A stretch of 64,000 bases of DNA from Owenia fusiformis (GCA_903813345.2 CAIIXF020000001.1:32466556-32530555); one strand, 5' to 3'; positions 33,801-47,272 are shown, counted from the first letter of the stretch. Notes: generated by a model from the letters alone, not told the origin. Numbers and translations: made by a program.

Positions 33801-36800
33801 ACTGAAATTCCGTTAGTATGGAAAGATGAATGTGACTGACATTAATGGTATCAATATTTATCAATTGGATCAATTTAACATCGTTTAAGAAAACACACCT
33901 GAAGAAAAATTAAAATAGAACAATTGTATTTACTGGTGTGAGAATACCTTGAGGAAATGTCACTTTTTCTATTTGCGTGTGTAACCACAATTTTAAAGAT
34001 CTCATCTCTAAGAGCCTCGGGTTATGGGTACGACGAATCTGACATTTCTTCACAAATACTAAATGGTAATGGAACCAAGTGGTCCATAGAATCATAACCC
34101 CTGGGGATTACAGTCTGATGGTTGTTGGTCGGATACTCGACATGTTTGTCTCCAAATGCTGTGTGTATTGCATGCGTTTTGTCAGGATCATATAAAAACA
34201 ATACTAAACTCTGATGCATCTGTGGCTTCCAGGGTGATAGTATAAAGAGGTTGAAGCAACTGAATTGGTGTTTAAGGACAAATCAAAATAAGGCTGGATG
34301 AAGCATTGCATGAAGAAGTGGACAAATGGAAGATCATTACAGTCATGCATACCTCCCTCCCCACCATTACCTCTTTCCTTACTGTGTACATGTTGTTTAA
34401 GTTAGTGGGGAAAGGGGGTATACAAGAGCAAAGTATGTGGTGTCAGGTGAGATCACGTTTTTATGAAGTGGTTATTTCATCCATTTGGCACATTTTGTAG
34501 AATAAATTGGTTGTTATACGATTCCTCATCATTATTTTAAGCAGTAATTATAATTTTTGAACTTCTCAAGCACATAAGCATAACTCTCATTGATATGTGA
34601 TTGCACTCAGACTTGTCTCAAGCACCCACGTGCATTTCTTGTTACCCCTTTTCATTTTTAAGACTTCTTCAATTCGAATACATACCTTGATTGTCATGGA
34701 GCATAATATGCTGTTTTCTGCAATTCCTATATATAATATGTGTGTAAATATATAGTGATAATAAATGGAGCTAGAAGTATGCAATCAAATATGATAATTT
34801 TTCAGATTAATTTATTCAAGGGGTTTCTCCTCCTCCACAGGTGCTTGAGACATATCAGGTGGGGATAAGTTATTATTACACTGACTTATAATCGGGAGTC
34901 ATTCACTGAATCTTTTGTACCCGTGTTTCAGCCCTAGAGATATATCACTTTGAGTGGATTATCACGGCTTGCGAATGGTCTAATCTCACACCACTATGTA
35001 GAGTCAGAAGAGGCCCGCCCACGTGCAAATGTCAAAGTCAGAATGTTTCTCATATTTGTAGACCGTCAAAATGAATGTCAAATAGCAGAATATGAACTTG
35101 TCATGAAGTATGCGAAAACACATAATTATCCCTTTCAATAATTTATTGGATTCTTATGAGAAAAAATTATTAACTTCAGTTTTCATTTCTAAGCATGCCC
35201 CGTACACAATTCTAGCATTACCGAGGGTTAATTTATTTAAATTGTATTAACTTTTTAAATTGTTTTGATTTCAAGCTAATATTTGGTTTAAATGAAGTAT
35301 GGAATATCACATAAATTGTTTTGTTGTTTTTTGCTTTCTGATTTACAACCAAATTAGTTTCTTTAGAAATCGGCAAAACCACACAAGTTAACGATTAAGT
35401 TTTGACCCCAGAAAACTCTAAATTTTATACAACAGTGGGTTTAATCATAACTACTAGACATATCATATTCGGATCTTTAAAATGTCACTTTTTGTTCATG
35501 AGATTTTAATCAAGAATGCCACGCTAAATTGTTCATATCATCAAAAAGTCGACTTTGTATATTTTTCAAATAGAAATTTGGATGCACACGACGCAAACCC
35601 ATTTATTGGGAGACGATCGTCTTTGGATTACCGCAATCCAACTCTTTGTATAGTCTCAAATTTGCCAATATAGGAGGTACAGTAAATCTTAATCTCTTTA
35701 TAGTTTCGTAGACTTTTGATTTATAATTTGCATTGTGAAGAAAAGTTGAGATTTCATCTAACATTAAATCATATATTGCAATCCAGGATTGTTTTACAGA
35801 AAATCGGATTTTTGGGGATTTATTTTACTTGTTGGTCGATGTTTAAAGATAAAACACATCGAACTTGATTGAACAAGCCATTGTTATTGATTGGCCATCG
35901 ATAAACCGTCCTGACAGATCCAGACAGAAATATGAGATATCTAAAGACCTTAATTCTTGACAAATGTTCAAATGTGTTTTACCTTACCACTTACAGTAGA
36001 GTGTGGTTAATAGAAAATGAGAAACCACTAAAAATGAAAAACATATTTGATTCAAGCGAAATCCTCATCTCTTCCTCGGGACAAGTGTGATCTACGCGCA
36101 GCGCAAAACAATCACAAGAAACAAATGTCCCAGTGCAAGTGGAACACAACATATGTTAGTTCTTCATGATTACAATTCCATTACACTTATTTCCACAATT
36201 ATAATGAATTTTAGAAGTTAATTGTATGTCACGAGTATCCCTTATAAAGAATTCCAAGGTAATGTGCCCAAGGGAGATAGATACAAACAGTTATTAGCTT
36301 AATTAAAACTCCGCCCAAGAATTGAAATAGTGTCTTTCAAACTATTAAATTTCTCCGTAAATGTGAAAACCTATCATCGCGAATTATATTTTCATATATT
36401 TGATGGGAGTTTGAGGAACCAAAATGATTTTGAATTGTTGGCCTAGCTAGTCTAGGATGGGGTCTAGCTGAATTAAGATATAAAATATACCATTTTCCTC
36501 TTTCATTGTATTCGCTGTAAAGACAGAGCAAGGTTATGAGCTTGCTTGATATCGTGTACTTTAGTCATCATTTAAAGTAAACTAAAATCGCAGGCATGTA
36601 TTCTTTTGACTTCAATCTTCGACTTTTAGTCTCAGTTTCTTATTTTTAAATACTTGAATGATTTATTTGACGAGAGTTATGTTAAAGTCAGGAACAATGA
36701 AAAATTACTGGGTGCCACGCTATTTGAATGACTTCTATGACTATAATTGAGAATCATCAATGGCCTTTGTGGACATAATATTGGGAAATCTGACAACACA

Positions 36801-37600
36801 CAGCGTCGTTTAAAGAGTGAATCAAGGAAGTAGATTTTGAAATTCTGAAAATTGATGTGTCAGGTAAGAATATAGTTGATTGCCATGTCGAGACAAAAAC
36901 TTCGAAAAGTCACAAACTATTGAATGCAATGAATTCATACGTTTGCCATGAATCCTGTTCAGCGCAATTAAGGCTCCTTGAAGCCCACGACTTGGTGTGG
37001 TGTGAAGTGTGAGAAAAGACTACAATAGTTTACCAGTGGTCAATGTGAAGTGGTCAATTGTAGTTCTAGGCATTGATCGACATTAAAGTTAAGGATTAAA
37101 GTGTTAGTATTTGGTATTAATGAATTTAGCGTCTATTAGCATTGTTAAAAACGGGTAAATAGCTGGGTAAGCTTGCAGCTGATCTACTCTAAGAAAAGTG
37201 AAGTTGTTGATTCAGGAACGGTAGATGTTCAAGAACATGATCCTCCCAAATACTTCAAACAGTGTATGGTTTCAAGTGGGAGTCTCATAGGAAGCTGAAA
37301 TTCACAAAAGTCATTTAGCCAAGTTGTTTCGCACTGAAACACGTATTATCTTTCTTTATGACAAGTACAAGTGGAGTTATTGATTGTCATAATTTCTTTA
37401 GGTCTGTTACTTGTAGTGATGATATAATTCGTCATTGATAATAAGAAGTTATAAATTCTTATTTGAATTAAGGTAAAATGTCCCACAACTTGTGTGAGTG
37501 TTAACATTACAGAGTGAGTCACAAATTAGAACACTAAATACATATCAGAAATGTAGATTGGGCTCAATGAGGTTCAAAATAATGTGAATATAACTTTTGT
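30874..37600. other. Largely unique DNA, no gene recognised; one perfect palindrome
   Basis: Nearly 6.7 kb without a recognisable coding exon, transposon end or tandem array. A relatively GC-richer patch at about 33225-33440 ends in CCTAGGATGAAGAA-ATG-TTCTTCATCCTAGG (33404-33434), a perfect 14-bp stem. TGTCTCAAGCACC (34614) is inverted at 34841 (GGTGCTTGAGACA), a possible short element. Non-coding conserved elements could be hidden here but cannot be recognised without comparison. Confidence 0.45.
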
Positions 37601-37639
37601 AGATAATTTTCATTTACACTATAAAGGACGTAATTCAAT

Positions 37640-38776
37640 GAGGGGCAAATATCCCACGGGTATTTATAGGATATCCTATGATTTTGAGGAATATCATTTT
37701 TATCTACGAGGTGATATTGATATCTGCACGAGAGAGCGAAGCGAACGAGTGGATATTATAGGAATATCCTATGGCTTTGAAAAAATATCACTTATATCCA
37801 TGAGTTGATATTGATATCTTTGCGAGTGAGCGCAGCGAGTGAGTGAAGATACTGATATCCATGAGTGGATATAAGTGATATTTTTGAAAAACCATAGGAT
37901 TGTCCGTTTATCCCATGGGGAATTATTATCCAGAGAACATTGAATAGTCAGATAAATTTCAACAAGATTTATTTATTTCAACATTTTGATTGCAATAATT
38001 CAACAAACGTCATAAACATGACGTAACAGGGTGGTTTGTATTTAATGCAAACGCCGTAAAAACTAGATCCAAATAAATAAAAAACATATAAAGAATCGTT
38101 TTGCTGAATTAATAATAAAAGATTGAAAAAATCAAAACCATCGAATATCACTTTTGAAACCATCGAATATCACTTTTAGAACCATCGAATATCACCTTTC
38201 AAAAAGTGATATTCGATGGTTTCAAAAGTGATATTCGATGGTTTGGGAATTGTTTGCTAAAATATGATATCTTCATCCACGTATCAATTATATCTTCACG
38301 TGATATTCGATCAATATCCTTGTAACCATGGGATAAAATGATTTATTCCATAGTTAGCATGATATTCATAGGATAACATGTGAAAATAAAAACGGTATTT
38401 TTGTAATCAGTGGTAAAATATGATATTTTTGACAAATTTTCACTTAACCATAGCATACGGTTTTTAAGCCATGACATACGACGTCGTATGCGATGGTTTA
38501 TGGATTTTTGCTACTTCAGACTCAAAACGAGGCTAAGTGTCAACATCGCCGGGTCGTTTGGAAAATTCGAATTGAATCACTTAATTTCCGACGATTCTGA
38601 CGATGACTTTAACTATGGAATAAAAAGAACATCCTATGATTTACTCGTGATATGATTTTAATCCACTCATGGATATTGATATCTGCACTCTCTCGCTACG
38701 CTCGCTGGTACAGATATCATATCCATTCGTGGATAAAAATCATATCACTCATAAATCATAGGATATCCTCTATATA
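37640..38776. mobile_element. Compound foldback element (copy B) with nested GATATC palindromes
   Basis: The left end TATAGGATATCCTATGATTT pairs with AAATCATAGGATATCC near 38754-38770. Further hairpins lie inside, such as ATATCACTTATATCCATGAG against CATGAGTGGATATAAGTGAT (37785-37890), and CTCGCT/AGCGAG runs. The right 440 bp recur at 23885-24296. An 81-codon frame at 38410-38655 is open in this copy but shifted in the other. Likely a non-autonomous foldback; no transposase seen. Confidence 0.75.
38136..38244. repeat. Palindromic minisatellite: three direct and two inverted 21-22 bp units
   Basis: The unit ACCATCGAATATCACTTTT occurs three times in direct order from 38136 and is then followed by two copies in reverse (AAGTGATATTCGATGGT), ending at about 38244. 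The whole folds into a long hairpin inside the compound foldback. Confidence 0.88.
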
Positions 38777-41700
38777 TTTTTAGGTGTAAAATAAAATTTA
38801 CAAGGTCACTTTTACTATGAAAGATATTTAAGTGTTTCGACCCGAATAGGCTGAGACCAGAATGCTACAAAATGGGTCAGAATTGTTGTTTTCAGCAGAA
38901 ATGGGATTGACATTTGAAAAAGTGTATACATTAGTATTTGGGGATGTTGAATATAATCATGATCAATCAATGTTCTTCTGAGAAAATGAGGATATCAGCA
39001 GGAGTGTATTGACCTAACATGGGGATATGCACAATTAACTTATAACAATTAACATATAAATGTAATAATAAATACTGTAAATAAAGCAATATTCATTTTG
39101 AAATATCAGGTGAATCTATCTTTTTCATGGGGGCGATAATAAATTCTGCACCCCGTCCTTTCAAGTCTGTGATGTTCTAATCTAATATGTCCTGATTTTT
39201 AGCAATCATAGCTCACAAGAAAGAAGAAATAATCAAATAGGACTGTTTATGGCGTTCCGATCATTTGTATCATATTTGAATAGTATCGAAACATGTAATT
39301 CACATTGTGACAAATGGAAAAAACAAGTATCAGGATCACAGTTTGAAAAGGGGAATGTCATTAGGAAATAATCCACGACATCCCAAAAACAATGATCATT
39401 ACAAGATTACATAAAGTCTCAAAAATGTTAGATATTAGCTATAATCAAATCTAAAAATCGCAGATATTGAAAAAGTGCCATGCCTTAACCACAAATGACA
39501 TAGTCAGGATCCACCCTAAAGTAATGAAAGGTTATCCCATTATTAAATATCTATTACAAGCGTGTCAGTCAAAAGATAATGAATTTGTCATGAGGAGCAT
39601 ATTTGTGAGTCACCCATCTTTTGGTTCACCCTGTACGTCTTCAATATGGTTCCTTGAATCAGATATGTTTTAGATATGCACATACAAATATTAATATCCA
39701 AAATAGACAATTACATTTTTATTTTCGATACAGTACTGTTAGAAATGTAAATCTCCGAGGGCTATATCATTTTGTGAAAAGCACATTGGACGATTCTACA
39801 TCTGGTTCAATTGGAAGTGAAAACAGTAATTTCGAAGCACATCATCTCTGTTATTACCGGAACGCAAATTAACATTTGACTGATGTAGCTGTTAGGGATA
39901 GACAATCGTGCTGGAAACAAAACATTCATACTCATTTTCAAATTTTATTATAGTTTATTTATCAATCCTAGATCTGACCAATAATTTCTTTGACAAATCG
40001 GTCGACTATTCACGAAACCAACTCATAATTTTTCAGAAATGTCTCATAATTTTTGATGAGTTGGTTGATTGGTATATAATTATTACCGTGTTTATTATAC
40101 GGGGTAGTAATTTGGTTTGGCTGAGTTTGATTACTGATAATTACACCGTAGATGGAGCGCGAAACGCGTGCCAAATGGTTTGCACGTGCATTTCACAATC
40201 CAAGGAGGTGGTGCTGTATTGTAAGATTCCCCTTGTTAATAAGTCATATATTCAATGCTATATTCACCCAAGCGCTTAGTAACCCACTATTTGAAATCCC
40301 TAACAAATCAATAGAAGTTCTATATTTTTGGAAATATGCATCATTTAAGATAAAATATATGTAGCGATTATTTCATATTGTTGCATGAATCATGAAAGTG
40401 AGTGTTTTGAAAAAGTAAAACCCAATTTTAAGGGCAATGTAAAACATGCCAGGAGCAAAATGCCATCAAGAAGGAACACCTGCTGATTGCTATCGTGGGT
40501 GCCACCTAGCAGTTTTGACTTGGAGCGCTCACCATGAAGAGACACAACACGACTTTCTGCTTCTCCTTATCTCATCTCAGTCGTTCTGTCATGTTACTGT
40601 GCTCACATGTCGTATTTATATATTTATATGATTTATTGCTGAAATAACTCGATTTGCCATTTAACATGTGTGTTTGGGATTGCTTCAACGTCAGATCAAT
40701 CAGATAAAAAGTTGACAAAAATGTTCTAGGCTGGGACAACCTGTTGAAATGCTATTAGCTTTGATTTTATTGACCAGGCAGCCAAAAAACAACTTTGACT
40801 TTTAAAAATACATATTTAGGTATACCTTGAAATATGTGTAATAAAAAGTTACTATTTCATTTTACTCAAATTCAAACATATGGTTGACATTGGAATGTCA
40901 TTTTTGTGTGGCCATTTCATTGTTCATTTGCAGATCTATAAATTTTTATGCAAGTTAAGATTTTATCTAGCGAGAGTTATTAGGGCAATATAATATTGCT
41001 TGCATTAGCTTGGGGTCAGATCAAAATAGAAATGGGGGTATCCTTTACATTTTATATCATTTTTGATTGTCTTTTGAGCTTCACGAGCATTTTTCATCAT
41101 CCCAGTAACAATAGGAAACTAATTGAACGGACACCAACGAGGCAGAACTAGGAAACCGTCCCATTTTTCGCTTTCCATATGGCGGTTGAATTATGCAGGC
41201 CTATTCTTGCAGAGAAAGTGCTTATTAACTCTGGTCATTATCCGACTTTTACTACCCAGAGGTGTCGATTTTCACCCCCGAAGGGACAGGAAGAGCAACT
41301 TCAATGAATAGTTAAACAAAGAATTTTGGCCTAAGATGGACCAAATGATCGAAGGATAAGATAAATGACAAAGGCTTCCTAAAAATGAACACTATTATTA
41401 TTGGTTTATTTTAGGTTTATTGCTTCAGATTGATTCTCAAACTCACCTTTGACTTTTCTTAATGTATTTTCAATGCAGATTTTATCTTTTCAAGTTGGAT
41501 TGTGTGAAAAGCCAAATATTTCTGCTTATCGGTTTTCACATCTATAATTCACTGGAGACAATTTTATTGTCCATTTTCCCTCGTAGTTCTTTTGTAGGAG
41601 AACATTCGAAAAAACAATGAGTAAAATTAGTCACCCCAAAACAGCGGGATATGTAGTTAAGTCTTCAGACACAGACGTTAATTTTACCTCATTTTGTATA

Positions 41701-43555
41701 AAAACCTAAATAGATTGATGACTTTGCAAATAATCAGTCTTTTGCTATCAAATAAAGTTTTCACTAGTAACCTTTAAATAAATCAAATATTTCAAAATCT
41801 GTCATCAATAGTTGAAAAGTTACTCGAATCACACCATTATATTCACTTTTGACTGTAAAAATATTTGCTTTGGAAGTATGTTTTATTTACACAAAACCTT
41901 TAAACGAGACAATGACGTGCTGGTCAATGTGCATCTGTAATTTATAAGCGTTAAAAGCATCCAAGAAGTATACAAGAGCACAATTATCTCCCATTGACCT
42001 TATTGGTGTAAGACAATGAGCAAACTGCCGAATCTCCTTTCCATTGCCTTTTGTGAGTCAATGATAAAACTTAATTATATCCATAAAGGCCCAGTGGTCG
42101 AAGAGTCTCTATAAAATCTCTAATTTTGATAAATAGTGGTAGGGATGGTACCATAATTGTTTGACCATACTGGACGTTAAACTCCAGCTTTGTTCCGTAT
42201 TTTCTGGGGAGCCATTCAAAGGTGTTGGATTACAGGAATGTCCAGCTGAAATGTCTTTTACTTCTTGTTCTTTTGTTTCTTTATTCTTTTAATTGGTAAA
42301 GTATAGAATAATCATATTGTCGGTACCAACTATGGTTCCCTGATCGTTCTGAAAGAATCGGTTTTAGTGATATATAAAAACCTTTTATGTTGTCAATCTC
42401 CTGACCCGCTGACCATAACAATTAAAAATATGTCCAATTGTCAAAATCAAAATCACACAAAGGCTACAAATAAATAAAACTAATTTCGCTGCTGCTTCAA
42501 AGTGAGTTTTGGAATATTATTGGAATTGACCTTTGTGCTACAATTATATTTTGACGTTTGAAAAAATGAATCCTCCAATGGCCTCCCATGCTGGATGAAT
42601 TTGATGAGATATGCAAATGAATATGGCACAAATGGCTTCGTTCAAAAGCATGATTCTTTATATGATTGAAAGTTGTTTCAGAGGATTAAAATAATTTTGT
42701 TACAATAAGTGAAGTATTGAATCGTACGTAATTCGTTCGACTTCACTTCTTAAAAGAGAGCTTCGTCTTCGTAGTTTATAATTTGACTCTGCGAGCAGGG
42801 TAAATCTTAGGCAACGAGGCTTCATAAAATTAAAGAACAAGTTGGATTACATTTGAAAAAATACCAATTCACACCCTTATAAAATCATATGATATCAATT
42901 CAGTATCAAATTAGGCAAAAGTATTTGCACTTGAAAATGAAAATAATGTATCTGAATCCTGGAATTGTAAGGCATGGTATAAAGTTGACATCCATCTTTG
43001 TATTTGGAGAATACTATAGAAGTCACCCGGGAGAAGTCAATACTTACGCTGAGTAAAAACAAATATATACCACGGCTTAACAGAATTACACATTCTTTTT
43101 AAATGCTAAGTGAGATTATATACGGGTGTCCACATTCAGTCTTACCTCCTTGATTGCCGGATTACGTTTCATGTAATCCTTTAAATTTAATCTAGACCTT
43201 GTTCCACAGTTAAGCTCAAGATGCTTAAAAGGGTATTAGTATAGTTTTTTTTAAATATTTCCCATGTTTCCCATGGGCAATTAGAGAGAACTTACTGAAT
43301 TATTCAGTGCTAATGATATGTGCTAGAGAATAATGTTTCACATAATCTTCAAAGCTACAAAATCTACGTTCACTAGTGGATTTTACTTTTGCTTTCATAA
43401 ACGTATCTGTAAATAGAATTGCTGGAAACTTATAATGTTACCTGTAAAATTGGCAAAGTTGGGCCATATTTGGGCACACTTATCTTTTTACCTGAATATC
43501 AACATAATCGACATTTAGAGCACATCTCGTAACGCTCATAAAAGTGCATCTATTT
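38777..43555. other. No recognisable gene; one orphan CAGGGTG transposon end
   Basis: AT-rich DNA. GGTTCACCCTG followed by TA at 39634-39635 looks like the right end of a TA-targeting element, but no partner is visible. The frames at 39908-40279 and 40152-40364 are unremarkable. A short imperfect palindrome (ACGCGTGCC ... GGTTTGCACGTGC) lies near 40163-40190. Confidence 0.4.
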
Positions 43556-43559
43556 GAGC

Positions 43560-43945
43560 TCCGTACGGCGTATCCAGTTTTTTACAGACCGCAGGGTCGC
43601 CGTAGAAATTATAACTCGGAGTTATAATATTTGTTCATTTCTGAGGTCCCCGTAGAAATCAACTGGCTCAACAAGATTGAATCATTATTTGTCAATGTTT
43701 CACGATCACCTTTCGTTTGATATTACATCCTAGCACTATGAATAACATTTATAAATTGTCCCGATGTAAATAAAATGAAAAAAGTATTATTTATCAGCAG
43801 AAATTTAAAATTCACCGTGCAGCTGCCGTGGGAAATGTGACTGCAAAAGTATGAGAGCGCAGAAAATTCTACGGCGAGCGTAGAAAAGCTACTGGCCGCA
43901 CAAATGATAGACCGCACGGCGGCCGTGGGAAATGTGACTGGGGTG
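43560..43945. repeat. Cluster of GCCGTGGGAAATGTGACTG and CCGTAGAAAT motifs
   Basis: GCCGTGGGAAATGTGACTG occurs at about 43825 and 43922, and (G/C)CCGTAGAAAT at about 43602 and 43648. The stretch is GC-richer than its surroundings. The minus-strand 97-codon frame across it (43723-44016) is best explained by the repeat. Boundaries are not clear. Confidence 0.5.
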
Positions 43946-44187
43946 TTAACAACGATATACAGTAGAATACCATTTATAAATAGCAGATCAACGAATTTGA
44001 CGTTTGATGCTTCCATGTGTCAACCAACCAACAATGTCACTCGATTGTTTTTTAGTTTATGAACGTAAAAATGTAAAAATTACGTTCATTTTAAGTAACT
44101 GCGTGACACAATTGGACAAATTAATTGTCAAAAAAGAATAGACCACATTTCATTATTATTTCATAGCACGAATAAAGCATTTACATA

Positions 44188-45002
44188 CACTCCCCTCCAT
44201 AAGTTTGGCAACCTTAGCTCCCCCATTGCACTACGTGTTAAAGCCTCTTTACCTTCGAATTTTTATTTACTTAACCTGCGATGATGGAAACGTAATTTGA
44301 CTTTATTTCCAATACCTCCAAATTTTTTCCTTTTTTTTCCTCAATTACAATAAGTCGAAAATTGATGATTTTGATGAACTTTTGAAAATCGACATTCCAA
44401 TGTTAACCAATGGGAAATGGTAGGTTTGCAGCAAGTCATATGACAGTATATCCATCCATCCGAGTCCTTTCAAAATAATACGAGTTAGGCTAACTTTATT
44501 TAACAAAAAATTGATATGTTTCTTCAGGTTCAACAAAGTTATAGGGCTTTAAAGTCAAAATTGTTTTTCAAAAAAAACCTCCCGTTGAAATAACACAGGA
44601 GGCGAAAAATTATTTTCAAAAATCACTTGAAGCGCTGTAACTTTAGTATTCATCAAATAAACTAAACACTTCAATTTTCTATATAAAAATATTTTTTGCT
44701 AAATCTTTTACTAAAAAGATATCCCAATTTCTGATTTGCCCCGAACCCTCCATTTCCCATTGGATTACATGGGAATGACGATTTTCAAAAATTCATCAAA
44801 TTTATCATCAATTTTCGACCTATTGTAATTGAGGGAAAAAATTGAGAAAATTTGGAGGTATTGGAAACAAAGTCAAGTTACGTTTCCACCAATATTATAA
44901 GTTATTTCATCGCCGGTTAAGTAAATAAAAATTCAAACGTAAAGAGGCTTTAACACGTAGTTCAATGGGGAGCTAAGGTTGCCAAACTTGTGGCGGGGAG
45001 TG
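44188..45002. mobile_element. TA-flanked, almost wholly palindromic 815-bp element with CACTCCCC ends
   Basis: Left end CACTCCCCTCCATAAG, right end CTTGTGGCGGGGAGTG, with TA on each side (44186-44187, 45003-45004). The arms match closely for at least 230 bp (AAGTTTGGCAACCTTAGCTC, GTGTTAAAGCCTCTTTAC) and more loosely to the centre. The truncated copy at 18612-19347 confirms it is a dispersed family. Non-coding. Confidence 0.88.
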
Positions 45003-45458
45003 TAAACGCTCCATTGGAATACAAAAAGTGTAGAGCGCTGCTTAATTTCTTAAAATAACCACATGATTTTTGAAAATTGTGATTTTGGAATTATTATTAT
45101 TTCTTTATTGGTGTAAAAATGAACTTCAGATCAGGTCTTCCATCTTACCAAAGACCTCAAACAGAGTTAGTCTTGCATGGACAATTATTTTCCCTGCATT
45201 ACGCGAGATCTTCCTCACCGTTTTACTCTACGGACAAATGAGTTCTTCTTAATAACCTCCAACTTAGTCGATGAGTTATATGCAACAAACTAAATGAAAA
45301 CGGTTTTATGGACTTCAAATCCAGTTGGTACAGGGTGAGCCAAAGAAGGTAACCCAAACAAATGTAAATAACTCAGTCATCCAGCATGGGTTTAAAATCA
45401 TATTTGGCCCAATTGAACCTTTTTCAATATTCTTTCATTCTACCAAATTCATTGGTCT

Positions 45459-45655
45459 CATTGGCGGATCCAGAATTTAACAAGGGGGGGGGCAACATTT
45501 CAATTAAGGAAAACAATTTGCACGCTTGCGCGGAAAATTATTTGGGCCCCTAAAACCCAAAAAGGCTCATTTGTAATTTTTGGTCCCTAAAATTATTTTC
45601 TGGGCCCACCAAAGGGGTGCTGATGCCTCCCCTCCCTCCCCTGGATCCACCAGTG
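45459..45655. mobile_element. CA...TG MITE with GGATCCAG termini, 5-bp target duplication GGTCT
   Basis: Left end CATTGGCGGATCCAG, right end CTGGATCCACCAGTG, flanked by GGTCT on both sides (45454-45458, 45656-45660). Inside are a G-run, CACGCTTGCGCGGA and GGGCCCCTAAAACCC, blocks shared with the array at 25961 onward. It has inserted into the left terminal repeat of the 8.35-kb interval. Confidence 0.9.
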
Positions 45656-45660
45656 GGTCT

Positions 45661-46120
45661 ATATCAAGAGGCGCATTTGAATGCACGGTGAAGTTGTTCT
45701 GACTACATATTTACAGATATCTTGTGTAATGGGTGTCACATGTTATAGTTGTTTTATGTATATTGTTTGAAATAAGTGCAGTTTACCTTATCCTTTGAGT
45801 AAATCTTAAATTGTCCGCAGTCCTTTATGTAGAAATTTACAGTTGATTAGTTTTATTGTACTTGAATCCTTTGGTATAAACTCATGTTGTTAGAGTAGAG
45901 AGTTGTAGAGTATAGAGTAATATTTAGTGACCTAGCTGAGGTAATACTTGAAATTAAGAGAACAGACTGTGAGTGAGATGTGAAGGTGAATGGAGAAACT
46001 ATTTCAACAAGTTTAGGATATGTGGATTTTGCAAATATGAATTACTTACAGGGTGATCATAAAATAAGATCAAAAGTGCTCCAACTTTCGTAAATATTAA
46101 TAAATCTAGCTCATTTTCCC
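45661..46120. other. Spacer with an orphan CAGGGTG end
   Basis: TACAGGGTGATCATAAAATA at 46047 looks like the left end of another TA-targeting element; no partner was found. Otherwise nothing recognisable. Confidence 0.45.
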
Positions 46121-46770
46121 ACAGAACATTGATCTACTTATTATACATACATAACATAAATTGTAATATGTTACATTTAATATTGTTCGTTCTATGGTGA
46201 CCATGGAAACCCTTGTTGAGGGTACCTTTCTTAATGGTTTTATACTTTGGGAATACAAACATATTTTGTTATATTCAATGCATTTTCTATATCATTATTT
46301 TCTCAGATGTTCATTCTAGATGTCCTATATATTTGCCAGTTATGTTCAACACATATTTAAGGACGTTTAATTGTGTGTTAGACTTGTTGTAAGGCAAGAT
46401 ACATCATCCGAATGCAGGATGAAGTAATCAACTTTGGTCTTTTCTTGCAAGTGGCATTCAAACATGTATTCATAGACTGGATTAAATGTCACAAAAGTGT
46501 GTTGAACATAATAGCAAATTTATAGAACACATAAAATGAACATCTGAGAAAATAATGGTATAAAAGAATGCATTGAATGTAACAAAATATGGTGGTATTC
46601 CCAAACTATAAAACCATTGAGAAAGAAAACTTCACACCATTTCTTTCTTTTTTGCTGACTGCTCCGGGTATCCTCGACATGGGTTGCCAAGGTTACCATA
46701 GAACGCACAATATTGAATGTAACATGTTGACATTTATTTTGTGTATATATAATTAGTAGATCAACATTTT
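46121..46770. mobile_element. Inverted-repeat element with ~230-bp arms
   Basis: The left arm (about 46121-46350) contains TTGATCTACTTATTATA, TCGTTCTATGGTGACC, GGTTTTATACTTTGGGAATA and TCTCAGATGTTCATT. The right arm (about 46498-46770) holds the same blocks reversed. Arms differ by scattered substitutions and small indels; the right arm is longer by about 40 bp. The spacer is about 150 bp and non-coding. Confidence 0.8.
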
Positions 46771-47272
46771 GATGTCGTGCCACGTATATATTTATGTCGT
46801 GTGCTGAGACTGTCTGTCTTCTGTGTATTAGTGCATATGGAGAGTGATTCGAACATCATGCATTTGTGTTAAACTTAGCTATGGGATCATGGCTACACCT
46901 CTGCACTTCAAATCAATCACTATGTATCACTGTTTTTCCCAGATTAGTGGTCAGTAATAGTGTACTCCCAGTATATCTTGATGCATTTTAATTCTGCGGA
47001 TTTTGAGGAATCAGAATTTCACTGCCGTGAATTTTGCAGATTTCATAAGTTAAATGTACAAAAGAAGAGAAAGAAAAACTAACATAGACATGATAATAAC
47101 TTACAAGTAGAAAAGTACATTAATACAGATGTATATATATATATGTAACTGGATCACGTTGTTACTGGGTGAGTGTGTCTAGTAGAAATTCTACCTACTG
47201 AGCAAAGTACTCCTGATAGAGAATAATTCATTTACCATGTTTGAAAAGATGCTGCAATATTGCTCCTCAGCA
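46771..47272. other. Possible LINE 3' region ending in an AT microsatellite
   Basis: On the minus strand this follows the LINE frame. TATATATATATA at about 47131-47144 could be the tail of the LINE copy. No other feature. Confidence 0.4.

Noticed and set aside
38136-38244. Regular short repeats that could suggest a CRISPR array
   Set aside because: Units are contiguous without spacers and switch orientation; the setting is an animal genome.
38410-38655. 81-codon frame in the compound foldback as a gene
   Set aside because: The second copy at 23.9 kb carries an indel that shifts the frame while DNA similarity continues on both sides.
39908-40279. 123-codon plus-strand frame
   Set aside because: Hydrophobic, AT-driven composition and no recognisable family. 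A second frame overlaps it, as expected by chance.
43723-44016. 97-codon minus-strand frame
   Set aside because: Overlies repeated GTCACATTTCCCACGGC blocks, so it is best explained by the repeat.
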